DNA of 36,442 nt, taken from the NCBI RefSeq assembly GCF_001908235.1, contig NZ_LGHK01000181.1, positions 1-36,442 of the forward strand. Direction: 5' to 3'. The notes under the pieces are model-generated. The model saw nothing but the letters and a program-made list of their open reading frames with translations, was not told the DNA's origin and made no database searches. Positions within the stretch are counted from its first letter, which is position 1; every line of letters begins with the position of its first letter. This DNA is from Bradyrhizobium sp. NAS96.2. Its GTDB lineage: Bacteria > Pseudomonadota > Alphaproteobacteria > Rhizobiales > Xanthobacteraceae. The position numbers and the translations under genes were made by a program. Positions 28,382 through 36,442 of this stretch are shown piece by piece.

Positions 28382-29563
28382 GTGCTCTCGACGGTCTCTT
28401 ACCAGGCGTATGGCGGCTTGCCCGTCGCGCCGCCGCACCTGTTTCGAAGTCCGTCGTCCTGTGCGGCCGATCTCGCTTTGACCGTCAAGCCGGGCTCCTC
28501 GCGCCGTGGCGGCACCGACGGCAAGCTTCGGATCGGCAATTTCATCACCTTCTCCGGCGCGCCCGGGATCTGGGGGCCGATCTCCGCCAACAGCGTCATG
28601 CTGGCGGTCGCCGAGATCAACCGGCGCGGCGGCATCCGCGGCCGCGAGGTCGAACTGTCGATGTACGACGCCGGCGGGCCGATCGAGGAGGTGGTGCGCC
28701 GCGCCGAGCGGGCGATCACCTACGACGAGATCGACGTGATCATGGGCTCGCACATCAGCGCGGTCCGGCTCGCGCTGCGCAAGGTCACGAGCGGCCGCAT
28801 CCCCTATGTCTACACGCCGGTCTATGAGGGCGGCGAGCGGACGCCCGGCGTGATGGCGATCGGCGAGACGCCGCGGGCCGAGAGCCGCCCGGCGATCCAC
28901 TGGCTCACCGAGGTCAAGAAGGCGCAGCGCTGGTACCTGATCGGCAGCGACTATGTCTGGCCCTGGCAATCGCATCGCGCGGTGAAGCGCTACATCAAGG
29001 AGGCCGGCGGCCAGGTGGTCGGCGAGGAGTTCGTCCCGCTCGGCGAGGACGATCACGAGCCGCATCTGGCGCGGATCCGCGCAGCAAGGCCCGATGTCGT
29101 GCTGATCACCCTGATCGGGACCGACAGCATCACCTTCAACCGCGCCTTCGCCGAGGCAGGGCTCGCCGCCACCACGCTGCGCTATGCCGGCGCAATGGAC
29201 GAGACCGTACTGCTCGGCATCGGTCCGGACGCGACCGAGAACCTGTTCTGCGCCTCCGGCTATTTCGGCTGCGTCGGCTCGCGCGCCAATGACGAGTTCC
29301 AGACCAGCTACCGCGCGATGTTCGGGGCGCACGCGCCGCCGATCGGCTCGGTCGGGCAGTCGAACTATGAGGGGATGCGCTTCCTCGAAGCGGCGGCCAA
29401 CCGGGCTCGCTCGCTGTCGACAGGGCCGCTGTCATCAGCGGCGCGCAACCTCGTCTACAGCGGCGCGCGCGGCACGGTCACCATTCGTGACGGCCGCGCC
29501 GAAATGCCGATCTATCTTGCCGAAGCCGACGGTCTCGACTTCAATGTGATCAAGACGATCTAG
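28382..29563 (+). CDS. AmiC-like cytosolic amide/urea-binding protein 1
   Basis: This 393-residue protein has the type I periplasmic-binding fold (Peripla_BP_5) and resembles AmiC, the cytosolic amide sensor of Pseudomonas: LIGSDYVWPWQSHRAVKRYI, then VGEEFVPLGEDDHEPHLARI and ARPDVVLITLIGTDS. The start is GTG 28382, set by AGGAG five bases upstream. From that start there is no signal peptide: the first 50 residues are polar and lead straight into LRIGNFITFSGAPGIWGP. The protein should therefore stay in the cytoplasm. The frame is open further upstream but lacks a ribosome site there. It is the first gene of the amide cluster and is followed 65 bases later by a paralogue. Confidence 0.88.
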   Translation: MLSTVSYQAYGGLPVAPPHLFRSPSSCAADLALTVKPGSSRRGGTDGKLRIGNFITFSGAPGIWGPISANSVMLAVAEINRRGGIRGREVELSMYDAGGPIEEVVRRAERAITYDEIDVIMGSHISAVRLALRKVTSGRIPYVYTPVYEGGERTPGVMAIGETPRAESRPAIHWLTEVKKAQRWYLIGSDYVWPWQSHRAVKRYIKEAGGQVVGEEFVPLGEDDHEPHLARIRAARPDVVLITLIGTDSITFNRAFAEAGLAATTLRYAGAMDETVLLGIGPDATENLFCASGYFGCVGSRANDEFQTSYRAMFGAHAPPIGSVGQSNYEGMRFLEAAANRARSLSTGPLSSAARNLVYSGARGTVTIRDGRAEMPIYLAEADGLDFNVIKTI

Positions 29564-29628
29564 CTTGGCACCGTCGTCCGCGAGGGCGATGCCGTGGGGC
29601 GGCGCGCCGGTGCCAGACAGGAGCAGGT

Positions 29629-30813
29629 ATGCATTCGACGCTCAACGTCACGGCAAGAGACCTCCCGTTCCCGCCATCCCTGCTGTTCAGGAACCTGGCG
29701 TCGGCGGCGTCGGACCGCGCGCTTGCGCCGATGGATCGTGGCGGATTCGGTCCGCGCGGTGCGCGCAACCGGCTGCGGATCGCCGGCTTCGTCTGTTGCT
29801 CCGGTTCGCCCGGGATGTGGGGGCCTGCCGCGACTTCGACCGCGCAGCTCGCGGTTAGCGACATCAACCGGCGCGGCGGCATCCTCGGCCGCGAGATCGA
29901 GTTCCAGGTCTACGACGCCGGCGGGCCGATCGATGAGGTGATCGACCGCGCCGAGCAGGCGATTGCGTCCGACGAGGTCGATCTCATCATGGGCATGCAC
30001 ACCAGCAGGGTGCGTGTCGCGCTGCGTGGCCTCATCACCCGCAGCAGGATCCCCTACATCTACACGCCGGTCTATGAGGGCGGCGAGCGGACGCCGGGCG
30101 TGATTGCGATCGGGGAGACGCCGCGCTGGCAGAACCGGCCGTCGATCCACTGGCTGTCCGAAGCCAAGCGCGCCTCGCGCTGGTACCTGATCGGCAGCGA
30201 CTATGTCTGGCCATGGCAGTCGCATCGCGCGGTGAAACGCTACATCAAGGAGACCGGGGGCCTCGTGGTCGGCGAGGAGTTCGTGCCGGTCGGCGAGGAC
30301 GATCACGAGGCGGCGCTGGAGCGGATCCGCGCGGCGAAACCCGATGTCGTGCTGATCTCGCTGATCGGCACCGACAGCGTGACCTTCAACCGCGCGTTCG
30401 CCGATGCCGGGCTCGCCGCCACCACACTGCGCTTTGCCGGCTGTTTCGACGAAACCGCACTGCTCGGCATCGGCGCCGACAAGACCGAGAACCTGTTCTG
30501 CGCCTCCGGCTATTTCCCCTCGGTCGGCTCGCAGGCCGGCGACGAATTCAGGGACCGCTATCGCGCGATGTTCGGGGCGTTCGCGCCGCCGGTCGGGTCA
30601 TGCGGCGAGTCCGCCTATGAAGGCTTCTGCCTGCTCGAGGCTGCCGCCAGGCGTGCCGGCACGCTGGACCTGCGGCCATTGCTCGCGGCAGCCGACAACC
30701 TCGTCTATCGCGGTCCGCGCGGTCCGGTCACGGTGCGCAGCGGCCACGCCAGGATGCCGATGTATCTTGCGGAAGCCGACGGTCTCGACTTCAGGGTGAT
30801 CAAGGCGATCTGA
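29629..30813 (+). CDS. AmiC-like cytosolic amide/urea-binding protein 2
   Basis: This 394-residue paralogue of the preceding protein shares long near-identical stretches (YTPVYEGGERTPGV, YLIGSDYVWPWQSHRAVKRY, LAEADGLDF and VIKAI versus VIKTI at the end). Differences cluster in the N-terminal 50 residues and around the presumed ligand site (FVCCSGSPGMWGP versus FITFSGAPGIWGP). It too lacks a signal peptide. The ATG has AGGAG just upstream. The pair could form a heterodimer or sense two ligands. A repeat and hairpin lie between it and the amidase gene. Confidence 0.88.
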   Translation: MHSTLNVTARDLPFPPSLLFRNLASAASDRALAPMDRGGFGPRGARNRLRIAGFVCCSGSPGMWGPAATSTAQLAVSDINRRGGILGREIEFQVYDAGGPIDEVIDRAEQAIASDEVDLIMGMHTSRVRVALRGLITRSRIPYIYTPVYEGGERTPGVIAIGETPRWQNRPSIHWLSEAKRASRWYLIGSDYVWPWQSHRAVKRYIKETGGLVVGEEFVPVGEDDHEAALERIRAAKPDVVLISLIGTDSVTFNRAFADAGLAATTLRFAGCFDETALLGIGADKTENLFCASGYFPSVGSQAGDEFRDRYRAMFGAFAPPVGSCGESAYEGFCLLEAAARRAGTLDLRPLLAAADNLVYRGPRGPVTVRSGHARMPMYLAEADGLDFRVIKAI

Positions 30814-30822
30814 TTCTTTCTT

Positions 30823-30955
30823 CACCTCTCCCGCTTGCGGGGGAGGTCGCATTGCATCGAAGATGCAATGCAGGTGGGACTCTCTCCACCATGCCACTCG
30901 TTGAGACACCCACCCTGACCCTCCCCCGCAAAGCGGGACAGGGAGCTCGTGAAAT
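30823..30955. repeat. Composite hairpin repeat between the AmiC-like pair and the amidase gene
   Basis: A CCTCTCCCGC-TTGC-GGGGGAGG hairpin (about 30825-30846) is followed by a perfect hairpin GCATTGCATC-GAA-GATGCAATGC (30849-30871) and, further on, by CCCTCCCCCGCAAAGCGGG. The outer sequences form an imperfect inverted repeat related to that at 18780-18950. It could attenuate transcription from the AmiC-like genes into the amidase gene. I see no gene in the 273-base gap. Confidence 0.7.
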
Positions 30956-31086
30956 AATACTTGAAAAGGAAAATATTTCCGTTTTCAATACAGCGGCGGG
31001 GTGAGCGGTTCGCGCGGCGTCAACGCGCAGCTCGCTGCCCTGCGCCGAGGGATCAGATCCAAGATCAAAAACTTCAGGAGAGCGCC

Positions 31087-32601
31087 GTGACCGTCGTCCT
31101 TCCCACGCCAACACAACTTCGCGCCGTCGCCGAGCAGTGCGGCTTGTCACTCACCGATGAGGACGTGGCCTCGTTCCGCGGCCTGATGCAGGGTTCGATC
31201 GAGGCCTACAACCTTGTCGCCCAGATGCCGGACGAGCTGCCCGAGGTGAAATATCCGCGCACGCCCGGCTATCGTCCGGCGCCAGAAGACAACAAGCACA
31301 ACGCCTGGTATCGCAAGTCGACCGTGAAGGGCGCGGCCTCCGGCAAGCTCAAGGGCAAGACGGTGGCGCTGAAGGACAACATCATGCTGGCCGGCGTGCC
31401 GATGACCAACGGCTCGTCGACGCTGGAAGGCTATATCCCCGACTTCGACGCCACCATCGTCACGCGCATGCTCGATGCCGGCGCCGAGATCGCCGGCAAG
31501 ACCCACTGCGAACATTTCTGCCTGTCCGGCGGCAGCCACACCGGCTCCTACGGGCCGGTGCACAATCCGCACAAGATGGGCTATTCGGCGGGCGGCTCGT
31601 CGTCGGGCTCCGGCGTCGTCGTTGCGCTCGGTGAGGTCGACATGGCGATCGGCGGCGACCAGGGCGGCTCGATCCGCATGCCGTCCTCATTCTGCGGCAC
31701 CTACGGCATGAAGCCGACCTGGGGCCTCGTGCCCTACACCGGCATCATGCCGATCGAGATCTATGTCGACCACACCGGCCCGATGACCGCGACCGTGGAA
31801 GACAACGCGCTGCTGCTCGAGGTGCTGGCCGGCGACGACGGCTACGATCCGCGCATCAAGGCGCCGAAGGTCGAGGACTACACCAAGGCGCTGGGCAAGG
31901 GCGTCAAGGGCATGAAGATCGGCATCCTCAAGGAAGGTTTTGAGCAGCCGACCGCCGAAGCCGCGGTGAATGAGAGCGTGCGCGAGGCGGCCAAGCGCCT
32001 CAAGGATCTCGGCGCGTCGGTCGAGAATGTCTCGATCCCGATGCACATGGCGGGCGGTGCGATCTGGACGCCGATCGGCACCGAGGGTCTGACCCAGACC
32101 ATGATGTTCGGCGACGGCTATGGCCTCAGCCGCGGCGACCTCTATTCCACCTCGCTGATGGATTTCCATCGCGGCTGGCGCCGCCAGGCGGATTCGCTGT
32201 CCGAGACCACCAAGCTGTTCATGATGCTCGGCACCTACATCAACAACACCTTCGGTCCGCGCTTCTACGGCAAGGCGCTCAACATCTCCCGAAGGCTCGC
32301 CGCGGCCTACGACAAGGCCTTCAAGGACTACGATCTGCTGCTGATGCCGACCACGCCGATGAAGGCGACGAAACTGCCCGAGGCCAATGCCAGCCGCGAG
32401 GAATATGTCGCGCGCGCGCTGGAGATGATCTCCAACACCGCGCCGTTCGACATCACCCACCACCCCGCAATGTCGCTGCCCTGCGGCATGGTCGACGGAT
32501 TGCCGGTCGGCGTGATGCTGGTCGGCCGGATGTTCGAGGAATCCACCATCTACCGCGCCGCGCACGCGTTCGAGCAGGCCGGCGACTGGAAGAAGATGTG
32601 A
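31087..32601 (+). CDS. Amidase-signature family amidase
   Basis: This 504-residue enzyme hydrolyses carboxylic amides to acid and ammonia. It has the full amidase-signature triad: Lys96 in VALKDN, cis-Ser171 in AGGSSSGSG and nucleophile Ser195 in GGDQGGSIRMPSSFCG. These positions coincide with those I recall for the Rhodococcus nitrile-pathway amidase, and similarity continues through NTAPFDITHHPAMSLPCG and LPVGVMLVGR. The start is GTG 31087 with AGGAG six bases upstream; an upstream in-frame ATG at 30961 has no such site. No signal peptide is seen, so it acts in the cytoplasm. It is followed by the importer genes, which fits uptake and hydrolysis of a short or aromatic amide. Confidence 0.94.
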   Translation: MTVVLPTPTQLRAVAEQCGLSLTDEDVASFRGLMQGSIEAYNLVAQMPDELPEVKYPRTPGYRPAPEDNKHNAWYRKSTVKGAASGKLKGKTVALKDNIMLAGVPMTNGSSTLEGYIPDFDATIVTRMLDAGAEIAGKTHCEHFCLSGGSHTGSYGPVHNPHKMGYSAGGSSSGSGVVVALGEVDMAIGGDQGGSIRMPSSFCGTYGMKPTWGLVPYTGIMPIEIYVDHTGPMTATVEDNALLLEVLAGDDGYDPRIKAPKVEDYTKALGKGVKGMKIGILKEGFEQPTAEAAVNESVREAAKRLKDLGASVENVSIPMHMAGGAIWTPIGTEGLTQTMMFGDGYGLSRGDLYSTSLMDFHRGWRRQADSLSETTKLFMMLGTYINNTFGPRFYGKALNISRRLAAAYDKAFKDYDLLLMPTTPMKATKLPEANASREEYVARALEMISNTAPFDITHHPAMSLPCGMVDGLPVGVMLVGRMFEESTIYRAAHAFEQAGDWKKM

Positions 32602-32637
32602 GGCGCCGCTTGTCGCAGACCGGAGGGATCGAACACC

Positions 32638-33495
32638 ATGGCTAGCACCTTCGCCGCGGTGTTCGAGATCGTGAGCTTCGGCGCCATCATCGTGCTGGTC
32701 GTGCTCGGGCTCGGCATCATCGCCAGCATGATGGGCATCTTCAACTTCGCGCAGGGCGAGTTCGTCCTGCTCGGGGCCTATGTGACCTACCTGGCCTATG
32801 CTCATGGCGCGCCGGTCTGGGCCGGCATGATCGCGGCGCCCTTCGTGGTCGGCGCGCTCGGCTTCGTGCTGGAGGCGCTGATCATCCGGCGCTTCTACGC
32901 CGCACCGATCGTGGCGATGCTCGGCACCTATGCACTCGGCCTCATCATCCGCGAAAGCGTCCGCGGCCTGATCGGCGGCTTCTATCTCACGGTGCCGGAG
33001 CCGATCGGCGGTTCGATCGACCTCGGCTCGGTCCACATCTCGGCCTGGCGCTTCACCATCATCGTGATCACGCTGCTGGTGATGGGCGCCTGCTATCTGC
33101 TGCTGGCGCGCACCAGCTTCGGGCTTCGGGTTCGCGCCACGCTGGAGAATCCTGCGCTGGCGCGGGCGTCGGGCATCTCGACGCCGTTGATCTACGGCGC
33201 GACCTTTGCGTTCGGCGCGGCGCTGGCCGGGCTCGCCGGCGCGTTGATCGTGCCGGTGTTCAGCCTGTTCGCCGATCTCGGCATTCGGTTCCTGATCCAA
33301 GGCTTCGTTGCCGTGATGGTCGGCGGGGTCGGCTCGTTCATCGGTCCGGTCGCCGGCGCAGGCGTGATCGGCACGCTCAGCGCCGCGCTGCCATGGGTCA
33401 TGTCGCCCGTCGTCGCCGACGTGCTCGTCTTCGTGCTCGCCATCGCCTTCATCAAATTCCGGCCGCAAGGCCTCATTGCTGGGAAAGGGGTCTAA
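32638..33495 (+). CDS. HAAT-family ABC transporter permease (LivH/UrtB type), amide cluster
   Basis: This 285-residue membrane protein is one of the two channel subunits of the cluster's importer. Characteristic stretches are MGIFNFAQGEFVLLGAY near the N terminus and GFVAVMVGGVGSFIGPVAGA near the C terminus; about eight membrane segments are visible. The ATG is preceded by GGAGGG. It lies 36 bases after the amidase gene and five bases before the binding-protein gene. The gene order amidase-permease-binding protein suggests an amide or urea-like substrate. Confidence 0.93.
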   Translation: MASTFAAVFEIVSFGAIIVLVVLGLGIIASMMGIFNFAQGEFVLLGAYVTYLAYAHGAPVWAGMIAAPFVVGALGFVLEALIIRRFYAAPIVAMLGTYALGLIIRESVRGLIGGFYLTVPEPIGGSIDLGSVHISAWRFTIIVITLLVMGACYLLLARTSFGLRVRATLENPALARASGISTPLIYGATFAFGAALAGLAGALIVPVFSLFADLGIRFLIQGFVAVMVGGVGSFIGPVAGAGVIGTLSAALPWVMSPVVADVLVFVLAIAFIKFRPQGLIAGKGV

Positions 33496-33500
33496 TCACC

Positions 33501-34721
33501 ATGTCGATTGAACGCATGAACCTGACGCGCCGCCGCTTCATGAGCAATTTTGCCTTCGCGACCGGCGCACTCGCGACCGGGGTCGGCAGCTGGGTGATCA
33601 GGCCGGATTGGGCCAACGCCGCCGAGGGCCCGATCAAGGTCGGCATTGCGACCGACCTGACCGGCCCGATCGCCTATGCCGGCAACGCCGACGCCAACGT
33701 CGCCAAGATGGTGATCAAGGAGATCAATGCCGGCGGCGGCCTGCTCGGCCGGCCGCTCGAGCTCTACATCGAGGACACCGCCTCGAACGAATCGGTCGCG
33801 GTCGGCAATGTCCGCAAGCTGATCCAGCGCGACAAGGTCGACATCGTGCTGGGCGGCATCACCTCGTCGATGCGCAACGCGATCAAGGACCCGATCGTGG
33901 CGCGCGGCAAGACGCTCTACATCTATCCGCAACTCTACGAGGGCAAGGAGTGCACGCCCTATCTGTTCTGCACCGGGCCGACGCCGGCGCAGCAATGCGA
34001 CACCTTCATTCCCTGGCTGATCAAGAACGGCGGCAAGAAGTTCGCGCTGCCGAGCGCCAACTATGTCTGGCCGCACACGCTCAACGTCTACGCCCGCAAG
34101 GTGATCGAAGACAACGGCGGCGAGGTCGTGTTCGAGGAGTATTACCCGCTCGACCAGGTCGACTTCTCGGCCACGGTGAACCGCGTCATCTCCAACAAGG
34201 TCGACGTCGTCTTCAACACCGTGATCCCGCCGGGCGTCGGTCCGTTCTTCAAGCAGCTCTATGAAGCGGGCTTCCTCAAGAACGGCGGCCGGCTCGCCTG
34301 CGTTTACTATGACGAGAACACGCTCAACATCAATCAGGCCAACGAGATCGAGGGGCTGGCGAGCTGCCTCGACTATTTCAAGGTGCTGACCAAGGAAGAT
34401 CCGTTCGACGCCAAGCTGCAGGCGGCTTACGAGAAGGATTTTCCCGGCAACTTCCTGTTCGCGGCCGGCAGCGCCGCCACCGGAACCTATCGCGGCCTCA
34501 AGCTGTGGGAAGCCGCGGTCAAGGAAGCCGGCAAGGTCGACCGCGAGTCGGTCGCGGCCGCGCTCGATCACGCCAAGATCGCCGAAGGGCCCGGCGGACC
34601 GGCCGAAATGGTGCCGGGCAAGCGTCACTGCAAGATGAAGATGTACACCGCTGTTGCCAAAGGCGGGAACTATGAGATCGTGGCGCGCAGCGACGGTCTC
34701 GTTGATCCCAAGGAGTGCTGA
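33501..34721 (+). CDS. Tat-exported ABC substrate-binding protein, amide cluster
   Basis: This 406-residue protein is the periplasmic receptor of the importer. It has a clear twin-arginine signal, NLTRRRFMSNFAFATGALAT, with a cleavage site near WANAAEG. The mature part is a Peripla_BP_5-type domain related to UrtA/FmdD and AmiC: KVGIATDLTGPIAYAG, FALPSANYVWPHTLNVYARK and VVFEEYYPLDQVDFSATVNR. Unlike the two AmiC-like proteins upstream, it is exported. An ATG five codons in is an alternative start. The next gene begins seven bases after its stop codon. Confidence 0.93.
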   Translation: MSIERMNLTRRRFMSNFAFATGALATGVGSWVIRPDWANAAEGPIKVGIATDLTGPIAYAGNADANVAKMVIKEINAGGGLLGRPLELYIEDTASNESVAVGNVRKLIQRDKVDIVLGGITSSMRNAIKDPIVARGKTLYIYPQLYEGKECTPYLFCTGPTPAQQCDTFIPWLIKNGGKKFALPSANYVWPHTLNVYARKVIEDNGGEVVFEEYYPLDQVDFSATVNRVISNKVDVVFNTVIPPGVGPFFKQLYEAGFLKNGGRLACVYYDENTLNINQANEIEGLASCLDYFKVLTKEDPFDAKLQAAYEKDFPGNFLFAAGSAATGTYRGLKLWEAAVKEAGKVDRESVAAALDHAKIAEGPGGPAEMVPGKRHCKMKMYTAVAKGGNYEIVARSDGLVDPKEC

Positions 34722-34728
34722 GCGATCC

Positions 34729-35826
34729 ATGGGTGGAGCAAGCGAGGCCGTCGCACGCGTCGGTGAGGAACCAGATGTCGTGACGGGTGAAAGTGCACCG
34801 GCCGCACGCGCGCCGGCGGGACAGGCGTCGGCAGGATGGAAGGTCCTGCCGATCGTGGAAGGGCTGGTGCTGCTGATCGCACTGGTCCTGCCATGGGTGC
34901 TGCAGGATTATCTGACGGTGTTCGCCACCCGCGTGGTGATCCTCGCGCTGTTCGCACTGTCGTTCGATCTGGTGTGGGGCTATGCCGGCATCATGAGCTT
35001 CGGCCAGGCGCTGTTCTTCGGCGCCGCCGGTTACGGCGTCGCGCTGATGGCGCGCGATCTCAACGTCACCTCGATCCTGCTGATCCTGCCCGCCGGCACG
35101 CTGATCGGCCTCACTGCGGCGCTGCTGCTCGGCGGCTTCCTGCTGCTCGGGCGCTATCCCTCGAGCGTGATCTTCGTCTCGCTCGGCACGCTGACCGGCT
35201 CCTATGCCGCGGATCGGCTGGCGCGCGGCTGGTACTATCTCGGCGGCCAGAACGGCATCCCGTCGATCCCGCCGCTCACCCTCGGCAGTTACGAGTTCGA
35301 GGAGGGGCCGGTCTACTACTACATGGTGCTCGGCATCCTCGTCGTGGTCTATCTGCTCTGCCGCTTCCTGGTCCGCTCGCAATTTGGCCTCGCGCTTGCC
35401 GGTCTGCGCGAGAATGAGCAGCGCATCGCCTTCTTCGGCTACAAGGCGCAGCATCTGAAGGCGATCATCTTCGCGGTCGGCGGCACCATCGCCGGCCTCG
35501 CCGGCAGCCTCTATGCCTTCCACGAAGGCTTCGTCTGGCCCAACATGCTGGGTGTCGTGTTCTCGACCCAGGTCGTGCTCTATGTGTTGTTCGGCGGCTC
35601 CGGCACGCTGATCGGCGCCGTGATCGGCACCGTGATCATCGAGGGTGTCTCGTTCTGGCTGTCGGACAATTACCGCGACGTCTGGCCGATCATCCTCGGC
35701 GTGCTGCTGCTGCTCGTCATCATGTTCCGCCCGCTCGGGCTGATCTCCTTCGTGCTCGGCGAGCGCGAACGGGTCGGCAGTTTCGGCAAAGCGCCCAGTA
35801 AGGAGTCCGGCAATGCCGCTCCTTGA
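34729..35826 (+). CDS. HAAT-family ABC transporter permease (LivM/UrtC type), amide cluster
   Basis: This 365-residue membrane protein is the second channel subunit. A polar N-terminal tail of about 35 residues precedes the first membrane segment (LPIVEGLVLLIALVLPWVLQ). The family marks are FDLVWGYAGIMSFGQALFFG and LRENEQRIAFFGYKAQHLK; about nine or ten membrane segments are visible. AAGGAG lies 13 bases before the ATG at 34729. The 3' end overlaps the ATPase gene by 14 bases. Confidence 0.92.
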   Translation: MGGASEAVARVGEEPDVVTGESAPAARAPAGQASAGWKVLPIVEGLVLLIALVLPWVLQDYLTVFATRVVILALFALSFDLVWGYAGIMSFGQALFFGAAGYGVALMARDLNVTSILLILPAGTLIGLTAALLLGGFLLLGRYPSSVIFVSLGTLTGSYAADRLARGWYYLGGQNGIPSIPPLTLGSYEFEEGPVYYYMVLGILVVVYLLCRFLVRSQFGLALAGLRENEQRIAFFGYKAQHLKAIIFAVGGTIAGLAGSLYAFHEGFVWPNMLGVVFSTQVVLYVLFGGSGTLIGAVIGTVIIEGVSFWLSDNYRDVWPIILGVLLLLVIMFRPLGLISFVLGERERVGSFGKAPSKESGNAAP

Positions 35827-36442
35827 GGCGTCAGGGATCAGCAAGGTGTTCGGCAAGCTCACCGCGCTTGACGGTGCGGCGCTGACCGTCGGCGAGAACG
35901 AGTTCCACGGCCTGATCGGGCCGAACGGCTCGGGCAAGAGCACGCTGATGAAATGCGTCGCCGGCGCCGAGGTGCCGACCACGGGCAAGGTCAACTTCAT
36001 CAACACTGACATCACGGCATTCACGCCGACCGAGCGCGCCCGCGCCGGCATGAGCCTGAAATTCCAGATCACCTCGGTGCTGCCGACGCTGACGCTGTAC
36101 GACAACATCCTGCTGGCGCTGCAGGCGCATTGCTCGCTGTTCGATCTCGTGCTCTCGCGCACCCGCAGGAAACTGCATGATCAGGTGATGACGATGCTGA
36201 CCCAGTTCCGGCTTGCCGATCGCGCGCATGATCCCGCAGCGGCGCTGTCGCATGGCCAGCAACAATGGCTCGAGATCGCGATGGCGCTCGCAGGCCGACC
36301 GCGTCTGTTGCTACTCAACGAGCCGACGGGCGGCATGAGCCTCGAGGAGCGCCGCGTCACCGGCGAATTGTTGCAGCCGATCAAGCAGCATTGCTCACTC
36401 GTCATCGTCGAGCACGATCTCGATTTCATCCGCGACATCTGC
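35813..36442 (+). CDS. HAAT-family ABC ATPase (UrtD/LivG type), partial at window edge
   Basis: The first 210 codons of an ATPase are present; the window ends inside the gene. Walker A is GPNGSGKST and the signature LSHGQQQWLEIAMAL is of the UrtD kind. Walker B reads LLLLNEPTGGM: the usual aspartate is asparagine (codon AAC), while the catalytic glutamate is kept. The H-loop IVEHDLDFI is present. AAGGAG lies 10 bases before the ATG at 35813, and the gene overlaps the permease gene by 14 bases. A second ATPase (LivF/UrtE type) should lie beyond the window. Confidence 0.92.
   Translation, partial: MPLLEASGISKVFGKLTALDGAALTVGENEFHGLIGPNGSGKSTLMKCVAGAEVPTTGKVNFINTDITAFTPTERARAGMSLKFQITSVLPTLTLYDNILLALQAHCSLFDLVLSRTRRKLHDQVMTMLTQFRLADRAHDPAAALSHGQQQWLEIAMALAGRPRLLLLNEPTGGMSLEERRVTGELLQPIKQHCSLVIVEHDLDFIRDIC

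Overview
The window is chromosomal DNA of an alphaproteobacterium of the Rhizobiales, most probably Bradyrhizobium or a close relative. I judge this from the high G+C content, the lysC-ptsP-prfA gene order, the secA / parvulin / argJ / mutT neighbourhood, the number of branched-chain-type (HAAT) ABC importers, and the many dispersed palindromic repeats. No database search was possible, so the genus is an inference.

Layout. (1) 203-5105, minus strand: a complete HAAT ABC importer of unknown substrate: binding protein, permease, a fused permease-ATPase, and a second ATPase. Facing it is a small gene (5350-5838) whose product looks like a free-standing RNA polymerase alpha C-terminal domain. Two copies of an operator-like inverted repeat lie between them. 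(2) 5985-11685: a MarR regulator, then prfA, ptsP and lysC on the minus strand. (3) 11895-13159: a PH-domain membrane protein and ubiG. (4) 13180-13888: a repeat-rich island holding a 93-residue GIY-YIG nuclease gene inside matching terminal inverted repeats. Beside it is a 160-bp copy of the same two ends without the gene. (5) 13994-17833: two DMT-family transporters and a tightly packed minus-strand run of ComF-type protein, glutaredoxin, nitrilase-family amidohydrolase, DUF1178 protein and half-size EamA protein. (6) 17912-23691: a frameshifted NDUFAF5-like methyltransferase gene, mutT, a TadG-like von Willebrand A protein, argJ and a periplasmic parvulin. (7) 24119-26983: secA, with an unusual repeat-bearing leader. 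(8) 27155-36442: a VOC protein, a MarR regulator and, divergent from it, an apparent amide sensing, uptake and hydrolysis cluster. That cluster holds two tandem AmiC-like binding proteins without signal peptides, an amidase-signature hydrolase, and an ABC importer (LivH-type permease, Tat-exported binding protein, LivM-type permease, UrtD-like ATPase cut by the window edge).

How the genes fit together. The last cluster reads as one pathway: import of a short amide or urea-like compound by the ABC system, hydrolysis by the amidase, and sensing in the cytoplasm by the AmiC-like pair and/or the MarR protein. In Pseudomonas, AmiC is a cytosolic amide sensor that controls the antiterminator AmiR; no AmiR is visible here. 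The first ABC operon is a separate importer.

A window-wide pattern is that all five convergent gene junctions carry a palindromic dispersed repeat and none of the six divergent junctions does. The two most promising leads for something undescribed are the GIY-YIG element with its gene-less sister, and the paired cytosolic AmiC-like sensors linked to an amidase and importer.
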